Source: Nemophila menziesii
Lineage: Eukaryota; Streptophyta; Magnoliopsida; Boraginales; Hydrophyllaceae
Direction of reading: 5' to 3'
DNA length: 64,000 nucleotides
Assembly: GCA_029959085.1 (NCBI GenBank)
Contig: JARWIR010000023.1
Coordinates: 6,647,860 to 6,711,859 of the forward strand
Position 1 is the stretch's first letter; each line of letters opens with the position of its first letter. The notes beneath the pieces were generated by a model, which was not told where the DNA came from, ran no database searches, and was given only the letters and a program-made list of their open reading frames with translations. This document shows, one piece after another, positions 1 through 11,841 of the stretch. The translations under genes and the position numbers were made by a program.

Positions 1-1776
1 CAGGAGTGAAAGGATCATGAGTTTGGGGTCGAAAAAATGAAAAACGAAGGAAAATGAGTCGCAACACAGGGGCAAAACCAGGAATCCGGTTTCATGAGCT
101 GTAGCCTCCAACTTTCTGACTAGTGCGTGCAGTTTCACGCAAAGGATCGCGTCTGAGTTGCGTCTAGCCCGCGTCTGGAGTTGCGCCATCGACAAAAACC
201 GGAAACCTGGTTTCGAGAGCTAAAAATCCCAAGGTTCTGGTTAGTGCGTCAAGTTTGACGCAAGGTGGATTGCGTCTGGGGCAAAAAAAAATAGGGTACC
301 CGGTTTCAAAAATGCGGGTACCCGGTTTCTGTCGGCGAAAATTGACCTAAACCTTGAGAAAACCTTGTTTTCCCCTTTCTTTTGGCCTCCCATACATGAA
401 ACACCATGGATGGCGAATAAAATCTACAAAAACATCAATATTCCATCATCAAAACACCAAAATATCATCCATCCATCTCTCTAAACATCATCCAAACACA
501 CAATCATACCACAAATCTTCCCCAAACACCATAGAATTCACACTTTCATCCCAATTTTTCTTTCACCAAAGCTTAAAGTTTATCCATTAAACCTTTCCCA
601 AACCTTGAAATAATTATGACCCAGCTCAGAATACACCATAATTCATATCCATACACCTTCAAGAACACCAAAATCACAATTATCATCCAAAACTTTTTAG
701 ATTTCTTGAAGCTTTGAGTTTGGGGTCATCATAGATGACCATGAAGGTTGGAAAAGGTACGAAGAACATGATGAAGAAATAAAATTGGGTATTGAGGGAA
801 GATTTTCGTAGAGGAGATGATGATTAGAGAGCTAGGAATAGCTGAAAACGTGGGAAATTTGACGAAAAGTTCGAGGTGATGAAAAACACTTTATTCAATA
901 TTAACACAACCATTAATGATCTTTACAACTTGATGAAGAAAAATTCAAAACCTCAACCTAGACGCAACAATGGTAACTAGCCTCGCACTGGTTAAGATAC
1001 GTTTTCTATCCCTTCTCATTTTGTGTAGATTAGTTTATTTGCTTTGAATCTTTTTGAGTCGTGGGGACACGACTAATTTTTGAGCTTGGGGTGGGGTTCG
1101 TTGCCTCATCCCAGTTTCATATGTTATTTGTTTTACTTGCTCTCAATAAAAATAATTAGGAGTTGCGTTTGACTGTAGAAGATTTTAAATGTCCCTTTTA
1201 AGCATACTTTTGATAAATCTATGATAGTAAATAGTGGACTTTAGGGAATAACATAAAACACGCTTTAATTGCATGAAAACATAGATAATGAATAGGAAGA
1301 ATTAATAAACAATGCAAAATAAGTAAGCTTGTACTTAAGGAAAATGTTTGGTTTCTAGAACGCGAGATCAAAATTAGTAGAGAACTCATTTAGATATGAA
1401 CTAGAGACGAACCATGTAACTAGGAAAATGATAAGGGCAGTTCTTTGTTAGCCATTTGTAGCCTTTTACCTTGCTATCCCTTATATGAATATTATCTATC
1501 TTAGCCCAATTTTGAGCCTTAAGCCTTTTCTTTTGTCGCCACGATATAAGCCCATATCCCCTTAGATTATTAGGCATGACCAAATGACCCTCACTTGAAT
1601 CACGATCCTGAGACCTGTCTCGAGCTTGAGTTTGGGGTGGAGGGTCCACATTTGGGAAATTACATTGGGAGGGAATTATATGTGTTTGTATTGAGGCACA
1701 TATTCAGAAGATGATATTAATTGTAACCCTTTGCCCTGATTAAAAAAAAGTGAAATAAAATTCTCAAGACAGTAGA

Positions 1777-1816
1777 ATCCGGGAACCCGGATTTCACAAA
1801 ACCGGGAACCCGGTTT
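1777..1816. repeat. Pair of GC-rich palindromes in family B
   Basis: Two near-adjacent perfect inverted repeats with an AA centre: ATCCGGGAACCCGGAT (1777-1792) and AAACCGGGAACCCGGTTT (1799-1816). The same pair is in copy 2 near 38025-38064. Related half-sites (GGGTACCCGGTTTC) occur near 294-330 and 36490-36526. They lie in the loop between the arms of a conserved long-range stem just upstream of the 3' LTR. Confidence 0.7.
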
Positions 1817-2412
1817 CTCCTGGATAAAAAAATAAAAAAATTCGAGAAAAAGAGAAAAAGAAAAAATGAAAAAGAATAAATACCCGGCAAAGTGGAATGT
1901 TTCTGGAAATCATCTTAGATTAATTGGGCGAACTTGGTCATGCTAAATTTGTGCATCAAATGGGTTGAGTGAGAACATTATATGAGTGTAAACTAAAGCT
2001 CGTGGACATTTGTTGATGGTAAGTGAGGAGAGAGCCAAAAGCTTACTTCAAAATTACCAAAAATATATACCACACCGTCCCTAAGCCTAAACTAAAACCG
2101 TAAAGTCCTCGTGATTCCTAGGTGCATGGTAAGTTAATAAGGAGTATACTAAGTGGAACGTTCAAAGCGAGTAAGGATCGAAGAACAAACTATAGCCATC
2201 ATATTGAGATAAGTACAAGTGTAACCTTCTAGCATTGCAAAGTTAATTTTATGATTGAATTTATTTGTGTTTGATGTTGCATGATTAGTGTATGTGTATG
2301 TTAGTTCTTAATTTTTGCTATATGAGATTTATTTTAAGGATTGCTTAAGGGTTTATTTGTTAACTTCTATTTCCTCTTGCATCTACTTCATTCCCCTTGT
2401 TTTTAGTTTTGC

Positions 2413-2447
2413 TTTGTCGGGACGACAAAAGTTTGAGTTGGGGGTCT
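2413..2447 (+). promoter_or_regulatory. GGA-loop hairpin and polypurine tract, family B copy 1
   Basis: TTTGTCG (2413-2419), loop GGA, CGACAAA (2423-2429) form a perfect 7-bp stem. It is followed at once by the purine-rich GTTTGAGTTGGGGGTCT, which abuts the 3' LTR at 2448. The PPT primes plus-strand DNA synthesis in LTR elements. The hairpin has a differently sequenced but fully paired counterpart in family A (19290-19308). Confidence 0.7.
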
Positions 2448-4040
2448 TGATGTCTCCCTAAATGTTCTAATTGTATTCCCTTGTGAGACATCATTGTGGG
2501 TGTTTATTCGACTATTTAGATAGACTTTTAGTGTTAATATGCAATAAATCGATTTTCCTCTTTTTAATTCTAGTCTTTTTATTTATTAAACTTTTGCGCG
2601 TAATATGGTTTGTTTTTAGTGAAAAGTTTGTAGGTTTGGAATACTAGATAGGAGAGGAACTAAAGAATAAAGTCAAAGAGCGTGTAATGAAGTCAAAGCA
2701 AGAAGAAATGTCCCAAAAGAATTGATAACTTGAAGCTGCAAATCTGGAAAGTTGATAAAGATTGCTGATTCCGAGCCATCTAAGAGTAGATTTAGCCTCT
2801 TACTTAAGAGAGAAATTGTTGCCCATTGATTTACGAAACTTTATCAACTGGAATGAGGTCAATCCGAGTTGAAACGAGCCGTTTAGAGCTGATTTAGTGA
2901 AGGTGGTGCAGCAGTTACGGGATTTGGGCTTAATTAATGGACTTGGGCTTTTCTAATTTCATTTAATCTCTATGAAAAGCCTAGTCCGAATTTCAGCGTA
3001 TAAAAGGGCTTTGGACTTCTATTTTCACACACCTTCTTCATAACAAGACATACCCTCCTTAAGACTCAGACACCAGAGAAGAAGCTAGAGCAAGGAAGAG
3101 AAGAAGCAAGAGCTGGAGACTGTCTATATCTTCAATTCTCAGCCAATTCAACTCCGTAATTAGGTTCTTCTATTTTATTCTGTAAAACATTATGAACTCA
3201 ATTATTTCTTTAGTTTTTGTCATTTCAATTATTATGAGCTAAACTTAAATAGTGCTTGAGAACGCATAATGGGTTAATCCCAATTTGATTTTGTTTCATG
3301 TGTTTGGATTTGGGATTTTTATAATTTTAAATTGGGTAAATTTTATTTTTCATTAATTTGCTTTTATTTACAATGAATGACGTAATTAACTAATCATACG
3401 ACTTAGTATCTAGGCTATTCCATTTAGTGGTGAATGGATCACCTTGACGGGGGGGGGGGGGGGCGGGGGTCTGGGTACGGAACTAATTAGTGAATGTAGG
3501 ATAGATTTTAGAGACTCTGATGAGATTAGTTAATCCTATGGTCAATTGGGTAGAATAGACTTAATCACTTGAGAGTGGACTATAATTCTCCTGACGGGGT
3601 TTGTAGCACTTGAGAGTAGCTCCTTAGTCCACCCTGACGGGGGTAAGGAGAATTCCGAATCCCGACCATTACATATTTACCAATTTGTCCCTTAAACATT
3701 ACATGAAATGAATGATAATTAGGTGAAACCCTTGCGTCTCTCAAGTACTGCCTTTTCTACCTTGCGTAAACACTTTACTTTCTTGCATCTAGTTTAATCT
3801 TTGCATTAATTTAGTATTTTAATTTATTGTCTTAGTATTGGAAAACCAAAACAACAATCTTCAAATCATTTATCTGTTTTCACGTGCAATTAATCACATT
3901 TGGTAAGCATTATAGTCAACCATTTCGTCCCTGAGAACGAAACTGTATTATCACATATATTATTTGGGACAACCGTACACTTGCGGTTGTGGTTCTCTTA
4001 TCCTTATTGCATTATTTTTAGAACACACAAAGGACCACCA
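2448..4040 (+). repeat. 3' LTR of family B, copy 1
   Basis: It starts TGATGTCTCC directly after the PPT and ends GGACCACCA. The first ~50 bases contain the dyad TGATGTCTC...GAGACATCA shared with two other LTR families here. A TATA-type box (TATAAAAG) lies near 3000, followed by a leader-like region. The copy 2 LTR (38704-40284) is 12 bp shorter, mostly because of a G-run near 3450 that is 7 bases long in copy 2. Its last ~75 bases recur as a stub at 35328-35404, which confirms the LTR boundary. Confidence 0.8.
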
Positions 4041-4694
4041 GACCGTTAGTTGTTTATTTGGTGTTTATTTTATTTTATATTAATTTTGTGATGTAATATG
4101 ACTTTGACTATGTTTTGACTTGGGCTGACTTTTGGTTTGACTATGGATGTTTTGGTATTTTAATTAATTATTTTGGTTTATAATTGGTATTTTTAATAAT
4201 TAATTGGTATTATAATTCTAAATCATAATTTTTTAATTTTTAAAAATATAAAAATAAATGTCATTAGCGACTACAAGTAGTTGGTAATACTTAAGTCATT
4301 AATGACTACTTTGTAGTCGATAATAAATCATCAATCACCGACTTCTTAAGTAGTCGGTAATACGTAAGTCATTAACGACTACTTTGTAGTCGACAATAAC
4401 TCATAAAACAGCGCCTACGTAAGTAGCAGGTAATACTTAAGTCATTCACGACTACATAAGTAGTCCCTGTTTGATAGTTATTATCGACTACAAGGTAGTC
4501 GTGAATGACTACATGCCTTTTCACGACTACAAACTGACTTTCGTCGCTAGAGATTACCTCTAACGAAGAGTTTTTCACGACTAAGTAATAACGACTACAT
4601 GTAGTCGGTAAAGCTTAAATTCGTTTTCCGCGACTACTTTTTTCATCTTTTGCGCCTACAAATGTAGTCGCGGAAAGAAAGACGCGGTGTAGTG
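4041..4694 (+). mobile_element. Right end of CACTA element C3 (copy 1)
   Basis: AT-rich tail followed from about 4260 by subterminal repeats in both orientations based on GCGACTAC/GTAGTCG, ending at GCGGTGTAGTG (4684-4694), the reverse complement of a CACTAC terminus. The identical arrangement ends at 40902 in copy 2. Subterminal arrays of this kind are the TNP1/TnpA binding regions of plant CACTA elements. The left end of this copy is outside the window. Confidence 0.8.
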
Positions 4695-6570
4695 TTAGTA
4701 TAGAGTGGTCGTTATTTGGAACTAAACATAGGACCTCATAGTTTTTATTTCTTTATCCTTCTCGCTTGTCCGGGAAGGGTTATTACCCTAGACCTTTCAT
4801 TCTTTTATACTTATATCCTCATACTTGAGTGGAGAATACACATCATTCACTGTCCCTTTCTCCACAATATTTTTGAACTATATTCATTGTGTAGGGAGTG
4901 AGTTTACATATTAATTGGGCAAGCACGCCATAGTAGTTACTAATAAACTCCTTTTGTCTACTTGACTAGCACGTTATCTCTTACATTCTCACTTCTATTT
5001 AAATAACACAATGGTTAACATTACCTAAGAGCGTTGTAGCTTCTAACTTTATACTGTCAATAACACTTGATTGTCGATACCCTAAGAAAATCTTTGCATC
5101 GGTGTCATCTGGGATACATTCAGAAAAAGGCACTCGAGTGGACGTTTTCATGATGATAAGATTAAGCAGTTTGAATCCTCTATTTTCTCCAGTACTATGT
5201 TGTAACTGTAATGTCTTAAAACTCGCCTCCTTTGTTAAGGTGAGTAATTCCCCAAGTTAATATATATATATATATATAGTAATCAACTCATACAACTAAA
5301 ATTATGTAATTCTAGTCTCTTTTACCTTAGAAACATAAATAACAATCAACTTTTGATTTTTGAATAGACAAGAGTAAAATAATTTTTCCTAAGTGGTTAT
5401 GGATATCAAGTTCTGTCTAATTAATGCTACAATGAATATAATTTGTAGTTCTAACATGCAATTAAGTTAGATAATAAGTTTTAATTCTCTTACTATCGAT
5501 ACACGTGTCTTGTTTAGAGGACAAATTCTTTATATGAATTTGTAGTTGAATTTGAAGAGTTTCTAGACACAAGTTTAGAGGATTTTTTTTTACGATTGGA
5601 TTAACTCATTTTTTTCTTTATTGGTGGTGTTTGAAAGTCGCCCCATTCTCGAGGAGGAGGCTAGAGTTTTGCGGTGTTTAAGTCTAAGTGATCAAAAACT
5701 TCCTTGTTATTTTAGTAACTGCGTTATCTATTTTCCAGAGTTGTACATAACTTTTGAAGTTTCTATAATAATATATGTCCATTTATGTCTAACCTCACAA
5801 TCTTTGATTTCATTAATATTTGGTCCAATACATATTAGATGGCTTCGGGTAATATTTAAGTATAAGTATGACAGGTAACGTGTCTATAGTGGAATAGCTA
5901 GGGCCTAAATTATAAATCCAAAAGATTACAAACAAGGGTTTCATAGTAACAATGACTCATATGTGCGTGAGATGTCCTAGAGGTTCATTAATTAAGTATA
6001 ATTTATTGATGGTCGAGATAACTTATGGGTTCATTGACTATGACCTATAGTTGGTTGAATTGGTTAGCAATGACTATGACCATCATTGACTGCATGTGAA
6101 GGCTTTGCAAAAATAGTTTTTGGAAGAATGTTATTAACATTTAAACTGCATGTTAATAACCTTGTTAAAGAAAAATAAAAGATAGATAAAACCTGTAAGT
6201 AAATGAGAGTGTAGACATTGGCTGACTCCTCTCTAGTTTAACTCCCTTCGCTAGGTTAGAATGAGGGCCCTCTAAATTTGAATTAAATCAATTTGAAGTT
6301 GTACCCCTTTGTTGTGACCTAGTCACCTCTGACTTTACTGGTGGTAGTCATTTTTCTGGACGTTCTTCTTTGCTAAAGAGCTATATGTCCTTCAATTGTA
6401 TAAAAGTACCTTTATCCATAAGAAATCCAATGTAGGAATAAATTATGGTTTCAACATTTCTTTATTAATCTACACATACTTATATAGTCAATAAAAATGA
6501 ATTTTTGTTCGAGACCAGTAACAAAACAATTTTAATATAATGAGAAATATAATGAGAAAAATGTCTAAAC
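4695..6570. other. Flanking DNA without a recognisable gene (copy 1)
   Basis: Single-copy-looking DNA next to the CACTA end, shared with copy 2 (40903-42750). Open frames at 4716-4901 and 5621-5878 are kept in both copies but are short, hydrophobic/AT-driven and resemble no family I know. A short TA tract lies at about 5259-5278. I see no gene. Confidence 0.5.
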
Positions 6571-6690
6571 AGAGATAGATAGTTGGCCTAGTGGTTAGGC
6601 TACTCCGCATAGACCAAGAGGTCCTGGGATCGAATCTCATTGGAGTCGAAATGACTCCGAGCCCAAAGTGGCTCTCTCATGTACTCAAAA
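6571..6690 (+). mobile_element. tRNA-derived SINE, copy-1-specific insertion
   Basis: A ~120-bp insertion absent from copy 2. It is flanked by a perfect 14-bp target-site duplication, AAAAATGTCTAAAC, at 6557-6570 and 6691-6704. A pol III A-box-like TGGCCTAGTGG lies near 6584-6594 and a B-box-like GGGATCGAATC near 6627-6637, spaced as in a tRNA-related promoter. The 3' end is A-rich. Copy 2 has the uninterrupted empty site near 42748. Confidence 0.85.
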
Positions 6691-7451
6691 AAAAATGTCT
6701 AAACAATAATTTCCAATGAAAATGAAGTAATTTTGTAAAATAGTTTAGTTAAGACAAGAAAAAATGTTGGTTCACACAAAGAAAAACTTAATAAAGAGTA
6801 CAAAAACATAACAAAAGCATATTAAATATCAAAATTATAAGGCAAAGACATTAAAAATTGATAGCCAAAGTTGGGGTCTTCGTCATCATGATCTCCGGCT
6901 GTAATATCACAATTATCGTTTTGAAGAATTTCTTTCCCCTTGTCATCTTTGTTGTTTGTAATAACATTTCCCTCTCCTCCTATCACTAATGCTCCTCTTT
7001 CATTCGGGCCACTTATCTTCTCCAGCATCACACCTTTTCCCTTTTCCTTTGAAATCCCAGCTGCTTTCTCTGAGGCTTCATCCCCTGATTTGTCAACTTT
7101 GCTGAAATCCAAGGGGATATTCTTGTCCCTCCATGAATTTGGAGGCCAACAAGAAGAGGCTGCTTATGTTGTTACTGCTTTGCAGATCCTCGCGTGAAAA
7201 TGTGTCAAGGGGTCTATCTGTGGCATCTCAAAAGAATAATAATGTAAATTTATAGAAACATTTTTGTGACAAGAATAAAAACTATATAGCGAGAGATAGC
7301 TGATTGGAGAAAAGTAAGGAAGCTAATGTTTTAAGCACTATCAAAATATACTATTCCTACTTTTTTTTATACATTATAAGTTAATGATTGCTTCAAATAG
7401 TAATTTATATTATAAATCTAAATTTTATATATTGATGAACAACCAGTTAAA

Positions 7452-7460
<9 letters not shown>

Positions 7461-7496
<36 letters not shown>
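7461..7496. repeat. AT microsatellite
   Basis: An ATT then TA dinucleotide run in an intron-like part of the gene relic. It is much longer than the matching tract in copy 2 (about 43501-43518), a normal microsatellite length change after duplication. Confidence 0.9.
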
Positions 7497-7498
<2 letters not shown>

Positions 7499-8079
7499 TA
7501 GTAATGTAGAATTTTTCGAAGAAACTATATAATCATAAAGTTTAATTTCCATCAAAAAAACATGTTAGAAATGGAAAGATAAAAAGAAAAAACAAATTAG
7601 TACCTTTCAAAGTTTGACTTCTTTTTATGTTTGCTTGCATTTCCACTGGTTCAGACAATTCCCTTGAAGGTTTGGCTCCAAGTCCCATGTAGTTACCCGC
7701 AAGTTTGAGATCCTGTGCATTAGTATTTCATTAATCTATAGAAAATTAGTATGTATGTATCCTAAAAAGGCAAAACTTGTAGCTTAAAACTGAAACCAAC
7801 CAAATACTTACGTGTTAGGTCTTTCATTGCTTGGTGTTTTACTTATGGGTTCAAACCGCCGTAATGCAGAATCGATTCTGCACCACTAGTAAATTTAAAC
7901 AAAATATATTATTACTGATAAAAATCAAGACTTAAAAATATATATAACTAGTTTAATAATAAAAGAAAGGCTGGATTAATTCACCTATTGGCTGGTTGAA
8001 AAGAAGCTGGAAGATGAGCTTGGTCAAGTTGCCTCCGAGGCCACCGCTGTAAACTGTAGTGCCATTCTGTTGATTATAT

Positions 8080-8091
8080 TTGCCTCCGAGG
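8080..8091. other. Deletion scar with templated filler
   Basis: Here copy 1 has TTGCCTCCGAGG in place of ~0.74 kb present in copy 2 (about 44094-44830). The same 12 bases occur 51 bp away at 8029-8040 in direct orientation. This is the signature of end joining with a locally copied filler. Confidence 0.75.
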
Positions 8092-8110
8092 TCAAATATT
8101 TCCATGAATC

Positions 8111-9006
8111 TAAGTCAACAATTAAATATCTTTCAATCTATATGTTATTTTGCTTAATATAGGGACCCATATATAGTGCAATTAATCTGAAGTATAGGGT
8201 ATTTTGCAAACAATGCCAGTGTTTCCCTTGGTTCCCCTACCAAAAATCCATGCCTCCTCCCCTCAACTCATGAAAAATATATACAACTCAAATGCATTTC
8301 AATAAATAGAATAGAAAAGAGGTCAGCTAATTAGCTTACAGTGAGATGAAACCGGAGAGCAAGAATTGTTTGTTCTGTGAAATTAACACTCAAAAAAGAA
8401 AAGAGTCCAAGTCCTCTATTAATGTGCGTGTGTGTATGTGTGTGTTTGGGGGGACATTGAATGAAAAAGAGACAATAGCTTTTTGCGATTTACTGGTGTA
8501 GATGTAAAGTTCGAAGACTTTTAATGTGGATAAGCAGCAATATAATGCAATTTAGGCGATATTTTGATAAATACTATATAATGAAGTTCTTTTGTTATCA
8601 TCTACAAAGCAGCAACTAAACGTCAGGAACAAAACACAGGCAGAAATTGCAAACCCAACTAATTTTCATCATACAATTAGCTATTGCAGCTGATATAACA
8701 AAGATAAGTGCAGAATTTCATAGGGACAATGGAGACGATGCTTTTACAGTAGAAGACAACATTGGTATGGAAAATAGAAATTGAAAGTGGAGGGTTTTAT
8801 TGTCCATAATATTAACATGTCACTTTAGTGGAATCAAACATCAAAGGCCAAGTAATGTTTGTAGACATTAATTGATCAATTTACTTAAGTTTACTTATTT
8901 GGTTGTTTATTAAAGTCCAGGAACAAATCAATTTTTTGAGATAACTTATTTATAAATGGTTCTTTGATGATTCCACGTGCATAATGATGGATGTACAATA
9001 TGCTAT
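8111..9006. other. Distal part of duplication, exon-like remnant (copy 1)
   Basis: Upstream flank of the gene relic with a TG-rich microsatellite near 8424-8446. About 8640-8870 is the counterpart of the open segment at 45397-45641, interrupted here by a stop (TGA near 8783). No functional gene seen. Confidence 0.4.
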
Positions 9007-10023
9007 AGAACAGGAGAAATGTTTCAGGTGTAGAATTTAATATAAGGAATTAAATAAAATCAATATGATATATCAAACACGTTCATGGAAGAAAATTGAA
9101 AAATGACAAAAGTGTTAACCTGATCAGAAAAAGCAGGAGGAGGTGGGGTTAATATTTAATAGGGGGAGAAGGGGGTAGGGGGGAGGGATTATAACTAGGA
9201 AAGTTCAAAATTAATTTAGAATACATTACTAATTGTAAATAAGATGCGAAACATATACAAAGATTGATATAACTAAAGTGTTTGGGGGAACTAATTTATA
9301 TATGTGAATGTGGACTTAAGCTAACTTTGATAAAAAATAAAGTCTATATACCAATCGATCACCTACCTTTATTAGTTTTTTAAATAAATATTATTATGAT
9401 TTTTTTTAATTTTAGGTTATTAATTTTTCTAAAAGATTATTACACACACTATAGAGTTCCAAAGGCTAGGAAGGATTCACCTTTATCCCAAACCATAACA
9501 ATCTGTCTCTAATATACATACATGTATTCAATGATTTTTTAATATACAAAATATACAAATAAACTTTTTTTTTGATATGAAACTTACTATAATTTATTGC
9601 AAAGTTATTGATTGATTTTTTCAAAGAAAAACTTATAAAGAAATATATTTCATTGTGTAAGTGTTTTTATGTTCTTATCATTCTATAAAGGTAGTTATTT
9701 AAATTTCGTATATTATAGTAAAACAAAAAATATAGTACCTTACCAAAGTAATTGCACAGATAGGGATATTGAAATGTCATAACCAATGATCTAGATCTTG
9801 ATATAATAATAATTCCATATTAGATACATACAACTGGAAAAAAAATAAAGAATTAAATACTTATATTTTATTTCTTATATATTGAAAATGATTCAATCTG
9901 AATAATTAAAAATTTATATGTAGAGTTTATTACAATTTTAATAAATATATGTACAAAAGTAAAGAAAATTGATGATAATACTCAAATATTTTTATATTTA
10001 TATTTTATTTACAAAAATAAATC

Positions 10024-10081
<58 letters not shown>

Positions 10082-11841
10082 ATGTATATGGCCTCCTATG
10101 AAATTGAAACATAAAATACTATTTCGAAGATCTATAAACACAATGCAATGACTATTAGAATTTAACTTGTAAGAATCAATTGAGACAAAAATGGTATTGT
10201 ACAATTTTGACATCTTTATAAATACATATATAAATTAGAGTCGGTAATTGTAATGAGGATTAAATATGAGAAGTAAATAAAATTGTACGCAAGTTTTATG
10301 TATATACATGAAAGACAACATTCAAATAACATATAATAATCATTTTCAAAATATTATTTTTTAGACATATTCAATTTGAAAAGGAATTCCAGATTAATTA
10401 ACTAAACAAAATAAGTTTAAAGCATACTCAATAGAAAATATTTATATTAATGATTATATTTCATGTAAAATCAACAAGAAAAAGGTTACTTTAGAATATG
10501 TTACCTCCTTACCATAATTTTTGCTTTTGAAATACAGAGGTTCCTCATTTCCCAAAAAAATTTAGATCTATATCAAATATTATAACCAAATTTACATTTG
10601 TTTATAAAAGATATATAAAATAGGGTAATGACGCATCGTTGCAAATAGGTAGGTAATTATAATGTGAGAGAGGGGATAGAGGAACAAAGGGTCAAAAAAT
10701 AGAGAATGGAGTTGTATAATGGTGGCTAGGGTTTGCTTATCGCAAGAGCCTTATTATTAGTATTATATATATAACTAAATAGTTTTTTTTAATATAACTT
10801 GAGCCTTTGTGAATTCAAGTCATCGTGTATTATATCATTGATGGACCTGATATATTATCTTTGGAATATGGTATACTAACTCTTAAATGTGGATTGAATG
10901 GTTTTCTCTTGGGTTGCGATTATTGATTCAATGGGCTTTTTTAGTGTTAATTTTACAATAATATAAAGAATGCTTAAGCACATTGGTTTTATATATATTG
11001 ACATACTAAGGTCCTTTTGGTTTTTTCTTTTCCTAAATTCCATTCTAATACCTTCTACAACATTATTTTATTGATAACTAATAAAAAAATTATAGCAACA
11101 TTGCGATAATTTTTTGGTTTTATATTTTCATTTATATGACTCATGTACGTTTCTCGAGGGCGAATAGTTCATACCTCCCTAGAAAATATTCCGCACTACT
11201 GGTAACCTTATGAACAAAAGAAAATATGAAACCGCCCTAATATAAGATATAGTGTCTCAATTTCCTCAAAAACAATAATGACGTTAAAAAACTAACAAAA
11301 ATATGTGTTTTTCCGGTTATACCCCAACCCGTTATTAATTCACGTTATTACATCTTACCTTTACATGTTTTACTTCTCTCTCAAAATAAAAAACCCGTTT
11401 GGAGTAAAAAAAATTAATTTTTTTTAAGCTTATTCTCCCAAATGTTTTTATTACATGGTGTTTTTATGTCCCTGAAATGGTAACTAGGAGATCTTTAATA
11501 GACTAGGAACGAGAGTTTTTAATTCTCGTGTAATAAAGTACGAGAGACGGCTTCCTTGGGTATGAAGCGAATTTTTGTGTATTGCGAGTATACATAGTCC
11601 TCGTGTAGCAAAATCACTAGAGAAGACTTTTTGAATTTGAAGTGGTTGTAACAAGTTTGTGATCTCATCGTGGCTTCAAGAGACATGGATTATCATTAGT
11701 GGACTAAGTTTTAGGGAACCGAACCACGATAAATTATGTGTATTTTTTTTCTACACTTCTACTTTTCACGTATTTTGTGTTTGTTGAATTGCCTTAATCT
11801 TTTATTTTTTACAAAACCCTTTTGTCGTACCCAAAGTTGTG
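9007..11841. other. AT-rich intergenic DNA, no gene seen
   Basis: Very AT-rich DNA without credible ORFs on either strand. Around 11460-11840 there is moderately complex sequence that may belong to the old minus-strand retroelement ending nearby, but I cannot assign it. Confidence 0.5.
10023..10076. repeat. (TA)n microsatellite
   Basis: A ~50-bp uninterrupted TA run followed by TG/TATG repeats. It produces meaningless Tyr-Ile open frames on both strands. Confidence 0.95.

Larger units (their letters stand above)
1..2447 (+). mobile_element. Family B LTR retrotransposon, internal 3' noncoding region (copy 1)
   Basis: This is the 3' internal region of a Ty3/gypsy-type element and ends at the LTR starting at 2448. 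No credible long ORF is present; the short open frames are in AT-rich or low-complexity DNA. It has PPT-like purine motifs of the form TTGAGTTTGGGGT near 17-30, 712-727, 1076-1096 and 1624-1640, and the presumed true PPT at 2431-2447. A hairpin with GGGA loop lies at 1057-1074 and one with GGA loop at 2413-2429. GC palindromes lie at 1777-1792 and 1799-1816. The order of these landmarks matches family A (16092-19325), so the region is probably structural or cis-acting RNA. Confidence 0.75.
6822..8110 (-). pseudogene. Broken multi-exon gene of unknown function (copy 1)
   Basis: Minus-strand remains of a gene also present at 42757-44714. Exon-like blocks include 7989-8090 (gly-rich segment ending NQPIG at a GT donor), about 7813-7883 (acceptor TGCAG and donor GTAAG both present), about 7600-7710, and 6822-7230 with a lysine/aspartate-rich, hydrophilic C-terminal part. 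Compared with copy 2 it lacks ~0.74 kb of the upstream exon (scar at 8080-8091). It is also frameshifted before residues IPLDFSKVDK in the last exon. I do not recognise the family. It is probably a pseudogene. Confidence 0.5.
1..9006. repeat. Segmental duplication, copy 1 (left part outside window)
   Basis: The sequence from base 1 to about 9006 aligns collinearly with 36198-45769, at an offset near 36197 that drifts with indels. The match crosses several unrelated features: family B retrotransposon, CACTA right end, and non-repetitive flank with a gene relic. It is therefore a duplication of a chromosomal segment and not two insertions of one element. It ends where copy 2 meets CACTA element C4; copy 1 continues into different AT-rich DNA and may represent the empty site. 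Copy-specific changes include a SINE at 6571-6690, a poly-G expansion near 3450, longer TA tracts, and a deletion with filler near 8080-8091. Confidence 0.9.

Noticed and set aside
6571..6690. A genuine tRNA gene
   Set aside because: It has A- and B-box-like motifs but no complete cloverleaf I can draw, plus an A-rich tail and 14-bp TSD, so it is a SINE.
9969..10213. Open frames on both strands rich in Tyr-Ile and His-Ile
   Set aside because: They are translations of the TA/TG microsatellite at 10023-10090.
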